This document shows, in pieces, positions 1-8,122 of a stretch of 64,000 nucleotides of DNA. Origin of the DNA: Mesorhizobium sp. NZP2077 (GTDB lineage Bacteria; Pseudomonadota; Alphaproteobacteria; Rhizobiales; Rhizobiaceae); NCBI RefSeq assembly GCF_013170805.1, contig NZ_CP051293.1, positions 5,772,001-5,836,000 of the forward strand, read 5' to 3'. Under the pieces are notes generated by a model. That model made no database searches. It was given only the letters and a program-made list of their open reading frames with translations, and had not been told where the DNA came from. How positions within the stretch are numbered: position 1 is the stretch's first letter; the number at the start of each line of letters is the position of its first letter. Both the position numbers and the translations under genes were made by a program.

Positions 1-110
1 AATACTATTTACAAAAGAAGATTGGCGGGAGGAGACGTCGTGCAATCAGGCGCCTTGACGTGCGTTCGAACGGCTGTCCGGACCCTTTCGCGAGAGCGAC
101 AGGGCCGGCC

Positions 111-662
111 ATGAACGACTTCGCACCCACTGTCGGCATTGCCTCGACGTATCCCCAGAACATGCCGGAGGACCATGCCGCGCTGCCGGTGTGGAATGCC
201 GAGAACTGGTTCTACGAGGACTGGCCGGTCGGCCAGAAAATCCGCTCGTTGCGGCGCACCATGGCTGAGGGCGACAGCCACCTGTTCAACACGCTGGTGC
301 TCGACATCCACCCTTATGTGCAGGACCAGATGTTTGCCGAGAGCGAAGGCATTTTCGGCAAACGGCTGATCGCCGGCGCCTTTGTCTTTTCGGCAGGCCT
401 CGGGCTGGTCGCCACCAACTGCGTCAACGCCTTTTCCTATGGCTACGACAGACTGCGTTTCATAAAGCCTGTCTTCATCGGCGACACGATCTATTCGATC
501 CGCTCCAACCTCGACAAGAAGCCTCGCTACAAGGAAATGGGGCTGATCCGCGCCAGCTACGAAGTGTTCAAGGGCGAAGGTGAGCTCGTTCTCTATTGCG
601 AGCATCTGCAGACGGTGAAGTACCGCAACCCGGCCGATTTCGTCGGCAAGACGGAGAAATAG
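111..662 (+). CDS. MaoC-like hotdog-fold protein lacking the catalytic His
   Basis: A 183-aa MaoC/hotdog-fold protein, a family that hydrates enoyl-CoA thioesters in the cytosol. The second half carries a 21-residue stretch (AFSYGYD...FIGDTI) identical to the MaoC protein at 11747-12193, so the two are paralogues. In the usual GDxxPxH active site the Asp is kept (D65) and the Pro is kept (P68), but the His position is Val (V70), so ordinary hydratase activity is doubtful. The ATG at 111 is preferred over an upstream GTG at 60 because family homology begins after it, although its ribosome site is weak. It is followed 2 nt later by a CoA transferase, suggesting CoA-thioester chemistry. Confidence 0.8.
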   Translation: MNDFAPTVGIASTYPQNMPEDHAALPVWNAENWFYEDWPVGQKIRSLRRTMAEGDSHLFNTLVLDIHPYVQDQMFAESEGIFGKRLIAGAFVFSAGLGLVATNCVNAFSYGYDRLRFIKPVFIGDTIYSIRSNLDKKPRYKEMGLIRASYEVFKGEGELVLYCEHLQTVKYRNPADFVGKTEK

Positions 663-664
663 AG

Positions 665-1825
665 ATGCCGGCGCCAGCCGAATTGCCGCTTGCCGGTCTT
701 GTCGTCGTCGACATGAGCCAGTTCCTGTCAGGGCCTTATTGCTCGCTCAGGCTGCTCGATCTCGGCGCCCGGGTCATCAAGATTGAACGCCCCGACGGCG
801 GCGACCTGTCGCGCCGGCTCTATCTCAGCGATACCGAGATCGGCGGCGATTCCACGATTTTCCACGCCATCAACCGGGCCAAGGAGAGTTTTGCAATCGA
901 CCTCAAGAACGAGGCCGATCTCGAGGCGCTGCGCGGCCTGGTGGTCAAGGCCGACGTGCTGGTCCAGAATTTCCGGCCGGGTGTCATCGAGCGACTGGGC
1001 CTCGACTATGAGGCCGTCCGCAAGATCAACCCGCGGCTCGTCTACGCCTCGATCAGCGGCTATGGCGAAGACGGCCCGTGGGTCAAGCGGCCCGGCCAGG
1101 ACCTGCTCGCACAGTCACGCTCCGGCGTGATGTGGCTGAACGGCGATGAGGACCAGGGACCGGTGCCGTTCGGCCTCGCCATTGGCGACATGCTGGCGGG
1201 TGCGGCCTGCGCGCAAGGCATTCTGGCCGCCTTGGTGCGGCGAGGCATCACCGGGCTGGGCAGCCATATCGAAACCAGCCTGCTCGAAGCGCTGGTCGAC
1301 TTCCAGTTCGAGGTGCTGACCACGCATCTCAATGATGGCCGCCGCTTGCCCAAGCGCTCCAATTTCCGCAGCGCGCACGCCTACCTATCGGCGCCTTATG
1401 GCGTCTATCCGGCCAAGGACGGCTACCTCGCCATCGCCATGACGCCGATCCCCAAACTCGCCGATCTGCTGTCGCTCGAGGAGTTGGCCCCTTATCGCGA
1501 CAAACCCGCATCCTGGTTCACCGCGCGCGACGATATCAAGGCGATCATCGCGCAGAGGATTGCGACGAAAACCATCGACGAGTGGCTGGCCATTCTGGAG
1601 CCCGCCGACATCTGGTGCGCCAAGGTGCTGACCTGGCCGGAGATGCTGGCCAGCGAGGGCTTTCAGTCTCTCGACATGCTGCAGACGGTGACCCGCGACG
1701 ACGATGTCTCGATCCTCACCACCAGTTCGCCGCTGAGGGTCGATGGGATCAGGGCCAAGGTCGATCGCGCCGCACCGCGCATCGGCGAGCACAGTGCCGC
1801 GATCCGCGCGGAGTTCGGCCTGTGA
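665..1825 (+). CDS. CaiB/BaiF family CoA transferase
   Basis: A 386-aa class III (CaiB/BaiF, formyl-CoA transferase family) CoA transferase, the usual length for the family. It moves CoA between carboxylic acids through an aspartyl-CoA intermediate. The expected catalytic Asp sits in RPGQD (D146), and the N-terminal VVDMSQFLSGPYC and NFRPGVIERLGLDY segments are family hallmarks. The ATG at 665 lies 2 nt after the MaoC stop; a longer in-frame start inside the MaoC gene is rejected. The stop overlaps the next gene's GTG by 4 nt, so the three genes are translationally coupled. The substrate is unknown; the neighbouring sugar-acid enzymes suggest a short hydroxy- or unsaturated acid. Confidence 0.9.
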   Translation: MPAPAELPLAGLVVVDMSQFLSGPYCSLRLLDLGARVIKIERPDGGDLSRRLYLSDTEIGGDSTIFHAINRAKESFAIDLKNEADLEALRGLVVKADVLVQNFRPGVIERLGLDYEAVRKINPRLVYASISGYGEDGPWVKRPGQDLLAQSRSGVMWLNGDEDQGPVPFGLAIGDMLAGAACAQGILAALVRRGITGLGSHIETSLLEALVDFQFEVLTTHLNDGRRLPKRSNFRSAHAYLSAPYGVYPAKDGYLAIAMTPIPKLADLLSLEELAPYRDKPASWFTARDDIKAIIAQRIATKTIDEWLAILEPADIWCAKVLTWPEMLASEGFQSLDMLQTVTRDDDVSILTTSSPLRVDGIRAKVDRAAPRIGEHSAAIRAEFGL

Positions 1826-2985
1826 CCACGCTCAAGGGCATGACCTGGAGCCATCCGCGCGGCTACGATCCGATGGTCGCCTGCTCGGCCCTCTGGCAGC
1901 AAAAAACCGGCGTCGCCATCGCATGGGACAGGCGCTCGCTGCAGGATTTTGAATCCTTCCCGGTCGAGGAACTGGCGCGTGCCTATGACCTCATCGTCAT
2001 CGACCATCCTCATGTCGGGCAGATCACGGCGGAGAGCTGCCTCTCGCCGCTGGATGTTGCCGGCCGCGAGGCGGCGCGCGCTGCAATCGCTTCGGGCAGC
2101 GTGGGCCAGTCCTATCCGAGCTACAACTGGCAGGGACGGCAATGGGCCTTCCCAATCGATGCGGCCAGCCAGGTCCAGGCGTGGCGGCCGGATGTGCTCG
2201 ATGCGCCGCCGGCGCGCTGGAGCGATGTGCTCGATCTCGCCCGGCAAGCCCGCGTGCTGTTGCCGTTGCGGCCGCCGCACGTGCTGATGACGTTCTACAC
2301 GCTTGCCGGCAATCTCGGTCATCCCTGCGCGACCGAACCGTCCCGCGATCTCATCGACATCGAGACCGGCAGCCAAGTCTTCGAAGCGATGCGCGAGATC
2401 ACAGCACTGGTCGAGCCCGCCTGCTTCGAGATGGATCCGATCGCCATTTCGGAACGCATGGCGGAGGCCGGTTCCCGCATCGTCTGTGCGCCGCTGATCT
2501 ATGGCTATGTCTCCTATGCGATATCAGGGTTTCGCGCACACCGATTGTCCTTCACCGACATCCCGGCCGTCGGCTCCAACGGTCCAATCGGCTCGGCGCT
2601 CGGTGGCACGGGCATAGCGGTGTCGGCCTTTTCCAAAGCGAAAGATGCAGCGACGGACTTCGCCTATTGGGTCGCCAGCGGTGACGTCCAGCTTGGTCCC
2701 TATGCCGCCGCTGGCGGCCAGCCTGGCCATGCGGCGGCCTGGGAAGATCAGACGGTCAACGCCGCGACCGGCAATTTCTATCGGGATACGCGCGCGACGC
2801 TTGAGGGCGCATGGGTACGGCCGCGCCATGACGGCTACATGGCGTTCCAGCAGGCGGCATCCGACCGCATCCTTTCCGGCATGATCTCCGGGCACAAAGC
2901 CGCACAGGTGGTTGCCGATCTCATTCGCCTGTTCGGGGAGAGTTCTCCGGTGCAGGTGTCCGGCGTTGCCGGTGGAGGGGCCTGA
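1822..2985 (+). CDS. Solute-binding-protein-like protein without signal peptide
   Basis: A 387-aa protein with the organisation of an ABC-transporter extracellular solute-binding protein, but its N-terminus (MTTLKGMTWSHPRGYDPM) has no hydrophobic signal segment or lipobox, so it is predicted to be cytosolic. The GTG at 1822 overlaps the upstream CoA transferase stop (GTGA), which strongly fixes the start and the operon link. Recognisable parts are the WSHPRGYDP opening and a glycine-rich GSALGGTGIAVSAFSKAKDAA segment typical of the second lobe. Being co-translated with a CoA transferase rather than with permeases, it may act as a cytosolic ligand sensor or binding protein; this is inference. 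Confidence 0.7.
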   Translation: MTTLKGMTWSHPRGYDPMVACSALWQQKTGVAIAWDRRSLQDFESFPVEELARAYDLIVIDHPHVGQITAESCLSPLDVAGREAARAAIASGSVGQSYPSYNWQGRQWAFPIDAASQVQAWRPDVLDAPPARWSDVLDLARQARVLLPLRPPHVLMTFYTLAGNLGHPCATEPSRDLIDIETGSQVFEAMREITALVEPACFEMDPIAISERMAEAGSRIVCAPLIYGYVSYAISGFRAHRLSFTDIPAVGSNGPIGSALGGTGIAVSAFSKAKDAATDFAYWVASGDVQLGPYAAAGGQPGHAAAWEDQTVNAATGNFYRDTRATLEGAWVRPRHDGYMAFQQAASDRILSGMISGHKAAQVVADLIRLFGESSPVQVSGVAGGGA

Positions 2986-3049
2986 ACGAAACCGACCGGA
3001 GGAGAACTTCCGCAGGCCACGCCGCGGCGAGGCGCCGATGCAAATCCAA

Positions 3050-3889
3050 CTATTTCAGCCGCCACAGCTTGCGGGCATTGCCCGACAGCAAGCCCTCGCG
3101 CTCCGAAGCACTGCAGCCTGAAAGCAGCGCATGGGTCGCTGCCACCCAGGTCGAAAGGCCGCCGCCAAGCGTGCAGACCGGCCAGTCGCTGCCCCAGACG
3201 ACACGATCCCAGCCGAACGCGGCGATGGTGTGCTCGACATAAGGCCGCAACGTCGCGACCGCCCAACTGCCGGGATCGGCATAGGCGACCACACCGGAAA
3301 TCTTGGCCATGACATTCGGACGCTTCGCGATGTCGCTCATATACTCGCGCCAGGGATGCTCGGCTCTGCCCTTGATGTCGGGCACGCCGCAATGGTCGAG
3401 GACGAACTGGACGTCGGGCGCCAGGTCGGCCAGCGCGATCGCCTTGGGGATCTGGTGCGGCAGCACGACGAGATCGAAGGTCAGGCCGGTGCCGCCAAGC
3501 CGCTTGATGTTGTCGCGGAACATCGCGCGTTCCGAGAGATCGTCGGGCACAACGTGGAGGACGCGACGGAAGCCCTTGACGAAGGGATTGACCCGCTGGC
3601 GTTCGAGATAGGTGGCAAAGTCAGCCTCTTCCGGCCGGCACGATGCGATCACTCCGGTGAGCATGCTGTCTGCCTGCCGCGACAGAACTTCGACCCGTGC
3701 GGTCTCGGCTTCGATATCGGCCGGATCGACATCGACCTCCATGTGCAGCACGCGCTCGACGCCGGCACGCTGCGCTTCAGTGGCGTATTCCTCATAAGAG
3801 AAATCGCGGTTGAGCGCCGGCACGCCGGCAAGCCAGGGATAGCGCAGGGCCGAACGATCGATGAGATGCAGGTGGGTGTCGATGATCAT
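3050..3889 (-). CDS. Amidohydrolase family (fuconolactonase-like) protein
   Basis: A 279-aa TIM-barrel hydrolase of the amidohydrolase_2 type, similar in size to L-fuconolactonase and 2-pyrone-4,6-dicarboxylate lactonase. It starts with the metal-binding THLHL motif (H6, H8), has a mid-protein LDHCGVPD His and ends with the characteristic WGSDWP aspartate near the C-terminus. A good ribosome site (GAGGAGG) precedes the ATG at 3889. It converges on the upstream operon and lies just downstream of the IclR gene on the same strand, 65 nt away. Hydrolysis of a sugar lactone would fit the neighbouring sugar importer, dehydratase and mutarotase; the substrate is inferred only. Confidence 0.82.
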   Translation of the reverse strand: MIIDTHLHLIDRSALRYPWLAGVPALNRDFSYEEYATEAQRAGVERVLHMEVDVDPADIEAETARVEVLSRQADSMLTGVIASCRPEEADFATYLERQRVNPFVKGFRRVLHVVPDDLSERAMFRDNIKRLGGTGLTFDLVVLPHQIPKAIALADLAPDVQFVLDHCGVPDIKGRAEHPWREYMSDIAKRPNVMAKISGVVAYADPGSWAVATLRPYVEHTIAAFGWDRVVWGSDWPVCTLGGGLSTWVAATHALLSGCSASEREGLLSGNARKLWRLK

Positions 3890-3954
3890 GGCGCGGCTCC
3901 TCCTCTTGGCTGTTCAAATCATCTCACGGAGGAATTCTTCATTCAAATAAGAAT

Positions 3955-4740
3955 TTACGCCGATGATCCGACAGTCGAGCCTGCCAGGTGCGACAGCTTC
4001 TCGCACGTTGCCAGCAACAGCTCGATGGTCCGGGTGATGTCCGGTGCGGCAGGCGTGTTGATGACGGTGATGTAGGGGATCGACAGCGCGGCGATCGCCC
4101 TGCCATCGGAACTGCGCACCGGTGCCGAGAGATTGAAGACGCCGGCTGTCTGCATCGAGGCCATCATCTCGTAGCCGCGGTCGCGGATCTGGTCGAGCCG
4201 AGTGAAGAACTCCGACGACTGCGGTGTCTTGTCGGTGCTGCGGACGTATTCGGAAATCATCATCTGCCGCTCTTCCTGCGAGCGGAAGGCGAGCAGCACA
4301 TGGCCAGATCCGGTGTCGAAGAGGCTGATGTGGGAGCCGACCCGGATCGAGATGCCCCAGTAGTCCGGGGCCTCCTGCTGGGCGATGACGACGGCGGAAC
4401 CGCGATCAAAAACAACGAGTTGGTTGGCCTGCTGCGATGTCTCGGCCAGTTCGCGCATCAGCGGCGTGGCGTAGGAAACCAGCCGCCGCACCGGGGCATG
4501 CAATTGCGCCAGGCCGAACAGTTTTAACGTCAGCGAGTAGCGGTCGCCATCCAGCCGCGTGACATAGCCGCGCCGCACCAGCCGATCGAGCATGCGGTAG
4601 AACTCATTGGGGCTGCGGTCGAGTTTCTTGGCGATTTCGGCCTGCGTCAGGCCACCGTCGACGCCAGCCAGCAACTCAAGGATGTCGAGCCCCTTGTCGA
4701 GCGCCGGCGCGCGGTAGCGCTCGTCTTCGCTGTCATCCAT
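3955..4740 (-). CDS. IclR family transcriptional regulator
   Basis: A 261-aa IclR-type regulator. The winged helix-turn-helix is at about residues 10-75 (LTQAEIAKKLDRSPNEFYRM), followed by the IclR effector domain with the GSHISLFDTGSGHVLLAF segment. An ATG at 4740 with a GGAGAG ribosome site 7-8 nt upstream is chosen; an open frame continues upstream to 4998 but lies in the divergent promoter region and is not supported. It is transcribed divergently from the sugar-binding protein gene at 4910 and is the obvious local controller of the importer and catabolic genes. The effector is probably the imported sugar or a metabolite. Confidence 0.92.
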   Translation of the reverse strand: MDDSEDERYRAPALDKGLDILELLAGVDGGLTQAEIAKKLDRSPNEFYRMLDRLVRRGYVTRLDGDRYSLTLKLFGLAQLHAPVRRLVSYATPLMRELAETSQQANQLVVFDRGSAVVIAQQEAPDYWGISIRVGSHISLFDTGSGHVLLAFRSQEERQMMISEYVRSTDKTPQSSEFFTRLDQIRDRGYEMMASMQTAGVFNLSAPVRSSDGRAIAALSIPYITVINTPAAPDITRTIELLLATCEKLSHLAGSTVGSSA

Positions 4741-4909
4741 GGGCCATCTCTCCAGTGAATTCTGCCCTTCATATACGCACGAACGCTGCCGGCGGAAACA
4801 AATTTCGCCTTGACGTATCCATGAATGTTTTGTTTGTATATGAATGTAGCACTTCTTGTCATCAGACGAGTTGCGGTCGCCTGCCAAGGCGCACCAAGGG
4901 AGGATACCA
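4741..4909. promoter_or_regulatory. Divergent IclR / sugar ABC promoter region
   Basis: This 169-nt divergent region holds a sigma70-like promoter for the binding-protein gene: TTGACG at 4810-4815 and TTGTAT at 4834-4839, an 18-nt spacer. A 9-bp inverted repeat, TTCATATAC (4768-4776) and GTATATGAA (4836-4844), brackets it, the second arm overlapping the -10 box. This is a candidate operator for the adjacent IclR protein. A good ribosome site (AAGGGAGG) lies before the ATG at 4910. Confidence 0.5.
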
Positions 4910-6229
4910 ATGAACAGACTGCTTTCCGGCGTGTCCGCCGGCGCATTGTTGCTTGCGTCAGGTGCAGGTACGGCCCTTGCCGGCGACTTGCCCGGCAAGT
5001 TCGAAGGCGTGACCGTCGACGTGAAACTGATCGGCGGCCAGCAATATGAAAAGCTCTACGAGCGCATTCCCGAATGGGAGAAGGCGACCGGCGCCAAGGT
5101 CAACATCCTGACCAAGAAGAACGGCTTCGACATCGACAAGGAGCTCAAGTCCGACATCGCCTCGGGCAGCACCAATTGGTGCGTCGGCTGGAACCATTCG
5201 TCCTTCGCGCCGCAGTACACCGGCCTCTACACCGACCTCAGCAAATTGCTGCCCAAGTCGGAGATCGACGCCTTCGTGCCATCGACGATCAAGTCGGCGA
5301 CCATCAACGGCAAGCTGGAGATGCTGCCGCGCGCGCAGTTCGACGTCTCGGCGCTCTACTACCAGAAGAGCCTCTACGACAACGCCGACAACAAGACCAA
5401 GTTCAAGGCCAAATACGGCTATGATCTGATGCCGCCGGACACCTGGAAGGAGGTCACCGACCAGGCCGAGTTCTTCGCCAATCCGCCCAATTTCTACGGC
5501 ACGCAATTTGCCGGCAAGGAAGAGGCGATCAACGGCCGTTTCTACGAGATGGTCGTCGCCGAGGGTGGCGAATATCTCGACAAGGACGGCAAGCCGGTCT
5601 TCAACTCCGAGGCCGGCATCCGGGCGCTCGACTGGTTCGTCAATCTCTACAAGGCCAAGGCCGTACCGGCCGGAACCACCAATTACCTCTGGGACGATCT
5701 CGGCCAGGGCTTTGCCTCGGGCACCGTCGCCATCAACCTCGACTGGCCGGGCTGGGCCGGCTTCTTCAACGATCCGAAGTCGTCGAAGGTCGCCGGCAAT
5801 GTCGGCGTGAAAGTCGCGCCGAAGGGATCTTCGGGCAAGCGCACCGGCTGGTCGGGCTTCCACGGCTTCTCAGTGACCGAAAACTGCCCGCACAAGGAGG
5901 CAGCGGCTTCGCTGGTGTGGTGGCTGACCAATGAGGACAGCCAGAAGCTCGAGGCCGCCGCCGGCCCGCTGCCGACCCGCACCGCGGTCTGGGACTGGGA
6001 TCTGAAGCAGGCCGAAAACGATCCTTACAAGAAGGAGGTTCTCTCCGCCTTCCAGGAAGAAGCCAAGCACGCCTTCGCCGTGCCGCAGACACCTGAATGG
6101 ATCGAAATCTCGAACGCCGTCTATCCCGAACTGCAGGCGGCAATCCTTGGCGACAAGACCTCGAAGCAGGCACTGGACGAAGCCGCCGCCAAGGCGACGC
6201 AGATCCTCCAGGACGCCGGCAAGCTGTAG
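4910..6229 (+). CDS. Sugar ABC transporter substrate-binding protein
   Basis: A 439-aa periplasmic binding protein of the carbohydrate (family 1, MalE/UgpB-like) type. It has a clear signal peptide ending at an ALA-G cleavage site near residue 24, followed by a mature protein with the VDVKLIGGQQYEKLYERIPEWEKATG opening typical of the family. An ATG at 4910 with an AAGGGAGG ribosome site is preferred over an upstream in-frame start. It heads the importer operon with two permeases and a MalK-type ATPase, separated from the permeases by a 126-nt gap holding a strong hairpin, as is usual for binding proteins made in excess. The ligand is not identifiable from sequence. Confidence 0.9.
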   Translation: MNRLLSGVSAGALLLASGAGTALAGDLPGKFEGVTVDVKLIGGQQYEKLYERIPEWEKATGAKVNILTKKNGFDIDKELKSDIASGSTNWCVGWNHSSFAPQYTGLYTDLSKLLPKSEIDAFVPSTIKSATINGKLEMLPRAQFDVSALYYQKSLYDNADNKTKFKAKYGYDLMPPDTWKEVTDQAEFFANPPNFYGTQFAGKEEAINGRFYEMVVAEGGEYLDKDGKPVFNSEAGIRALDWFVNLYKAKAVPAGTTNYLWDDLGQGFASGTVAINLDWPGWAGFFNDPKSSKVAGNVGVKVAPKGSSGKRTGWSGFHGFSVTENCPHKEAAASLVWWLTNEDSQKLEAAAGPLPTRTAVWDWDLKQAENDPYKKEVLSAFQEEAKHAFAVPQTPEWIEISNAVYPELQAAILGDKTSKQALDEAAAKATQILQDAGKL

Positions 6230-6246
6230 AAACGACTTCCAAGGCA

Positions 6247-6272
6247 GCCTCCCCCATCGTGATGGGGGAGGC
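6247..6272 (+). promoter_or_regulatory. Intra-operon hairpin after the binding-protein gene
   Basis: A perfect inverted repeat: 12-nt arms at 6247-6258 (GCCTCCCCCATC) and 6261-6272 with a 2-nt centre, in practice an 11-bp stem with a 4-nt loop. It is 17 nt after the binding-protein stop and 84 nt before the permease start. No T-run follows, so it is more likely an mRNA-stabilising or partial-attenuation hairpin than a full terminator. Confidence 0.6.
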
Positions 6273-6355
6273 GATCGCGTCTTGGCATATGCTCGGCGAT
6301 ACATGGCCCTTTCGTCGCGTCAGCGCCAGTCTAATGCAACATTTCAGGAATTCTG

Positions 6356-7252
6356 ATGAAGGGCTTCAAGCCATCCGCGCCGTTCCTGCTGCTGCTTCCG
6401 GCCTTCATCGTGCTGGCGGCGGTCGTCGTCGTGCCGCTGCTGCTCTCGCTCTATTCCAGCGTCACACCCTTCCGCCTGACCAAGCCCGAGACATTCTATG
6501 TCTTCATCGGTTTCCGGAACTATCTGTCGATCCTGGCCAACACCGATTTCTGGTGGGCGTTCGGCCGCACGGTGCTGCTGCTGACGATCGCGCTCAATCT
6601 CGAAATGCTGCTTGGCCTCGGCCTCGCCATGCTGGTCGAGAAGGCGACGCGCGGCCAGCGCATCCTGCGCACGCTGATGATGTTTCCGATGATGTTCTCG
6701 CCGATCCTCGTCGGCTTCCAGTTCAAGTTCATGTTCAACGACAATATCGGCCTGGTGAACAATGCCCTGCAGTCGCTCGGCATTACGCAGGACGCCATAC
6801 CGTGGCTGATTGAGGGTCATCTCGCCTTCATCGCCATTTCTATCGCCGAAATCTGGTCGTCGACGGCGATCTTCGCCATCCTGATCCTAGCCGGCCTGCT
6901 GGCCATGCCGAAGGAGCCGATCGAGGCGGCACGTGTCGATGGCTGCACGCCGTGGCAGACGTTCCGCTATGTGACGTGGCCGTTCGTCATGCCTTTCGCC
7001 TACATCGCCATGACCATCCGCTCGCTCGACGTCGCGCGCGCCTATGACATCGTCAAGATCATGACCGATGGCGGACCTGCGGGCCGCACCGAACTGTTGT
7101 GGACGCTGGTGGCGCGCACCGCCTACAGCGATGGGCGCATGGGCATGGCCAACGCCATGGCCTATTTCTCGATCCTGCTGTCGATCGCCTTCACCGTCTA
7201 TTTCTTCAACAAGCTCGCCGCGGCGCGCACGCAGATCGGTGCGGAGTGGTGA
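6356..7252 (+). CDS. Sugar ABC transporter permease (MalF-type)
   Basis: A 298-aa inner-membrane permease of the carbohydrate importer class. It has six predicted membrane segments starting at about residue 9 (APFLLLLPAFIVLAAVVVV) and the cytoplasmic EAA loop EAARVDGCTPWQTFRYVTWP near residue 190, which docks to the ATPase. Its stop overlaps the next permease start (TGATG), showing translational coupling. It works with the permease at 7252, the ATPase at 8123 and the binding protein at 4910 as one importer. Confidence 0.93.
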   Translation: MKGFKPSAPFLLLLPAFIVLAAVVVVPLLLSLYSSVTPFRLTKPETFYVFIGFRNYLSILANTDFWWAFGRTVLLLTIALNLEMLLGLGLAMLVEKATRGQRILRTLMMFPMMFSPILVGFQFKFMFNDNIGLVNNALQSLGITQDAIPWLIEGHLAFIAISIAEIWSSTAIFAILILAGLLAMPKEPIEAARVDGCTPWQTFRYVTWPFVMPFAYIAMTIRSLDVARAYDIVKIMTDGGPAGRTELLWTLVARTAYSDGRMGMANAMAYFSILLSIAFTVYFFNKLAAARTQIGAEW

Positions 7253-8118
7253 TGGACGAGAATTCTTCCGCCCGCCTGAAGCGCCGGCTGCTTGGCATCG
7301 TCTATCGCATCGGCTTGTTCCTGGCGATGCTGACGATCTGCCTGCCTGGCCTGTGGATCGTCATCTCGTCGCTGCGGCCGACCGTCGAGATCATGGCCAA
7401 GCCGCCGGTCTGGATTCCGCAAGAAGTCTCGTTCGATGCCTATGTCTCGATGTTCTCAGGCATCGGCAAGGGCGGCATCCCTGTCATCGAATATTTCCGC
7501 AACTCGCTGATCATCTCGGTAACCTCGACTGTCATTGCGGTGGCGATCGGCATGGCCGGCGGCTATGCCTTCGCGCGCTACCGCTTCCGCGGCAAATCCA
7601 GCGTCTTCCTCGGCCTGATGCTGACGCGCACGGTGCCCGGCATCGCGCTGTCGCTGCCGCTGTTCTTCCTCTATGTGCGGCTCGGCATTATCGACACGCA
7701 TTTCGGGCTGATCCTCGCCTATGTCGCGCTCAACTTGCCGTTCACGATCTGGCTGATCGACGGCTTTTTCCGCCAGGTGCCCAAAGACCTCGCAGAAGCC
7801 GCGCAGATCGATGGCTGTACGCGCTGGCAGGCCTTCTGGCAGGTCGAGTTTCCGCTCGCCGGGCCGGGCATTGCGTCGGCCGCGATCTTTGCTTTCCTGA
7901 CCTGCTGGAATGAATTCGCGCTGGCCTCGCAGCTGACCCGCTCGGTCAGCGCCAAGACGCTGCCGGTCGGCCTGCTCGACTATACGGCCGAGTTCACCAT
8001 CGACTGGCGCGGCATGTGCGCGCTCGCCGTGGTGATGATCATTCCGGCGCTCACCCTCACCTACATCGTCCAGAAACATCTTGTCGGCGGCCTGACCTCC
8101 GGCGCGGTGAAAGGCTGA
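7252..8118 (+). CDS. Sugar ABC transporter permease (MalG-type)
   Basis: A 288-aa second permease subunit with a typical MalG-family layout: a first membrane segment at residues 15-40, the PPVWIPQEVSFDAYVSMF periplasmic segment and the EAA loop EAAQIDGCTRWQAFWQVEFP near residue 185. The ATG at 7252 shares its A with the upstream TGA stop; an open frame extending back to 7099 is a shadow inside the first permease. It pairs with the MalF-type permease to form the membrane channel. Confidence 0.93.
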   Translation: MDENSSARLKRRLLGIVYRIGLFLAMLTICLPGLWIVISSLRPTVEIMAKPPVWIPQEVSFDAYVSMFSGIGKGGIPVIEYFRNSLIISVTSTVIAVAIGMAGGYAFARYRFRGKSSVFLGLMLTRTVPGIALSLPLFFLYVRLGIIDTHFGLILAYVALNLPFTIWLIDGFFRQVPKDLAEAAQIDGCTRWQAFWQVEFPLAGPGIASAAIFAFLTCWNEFALASQLTRSVSAKTLPVGLLDYTAEFTIDWRGMCALAVVMIIPALTLTYIVQKHLVGGLTSGAVKG

Positions 8119-8122
8119 TCCC

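Noticed and set aside
3131..4075. 314-aa open frame on the plus strand
   Set aside because: Antisense to the amidohydrolase gene; His/Asp/Gly-rich with no recognisable domain.
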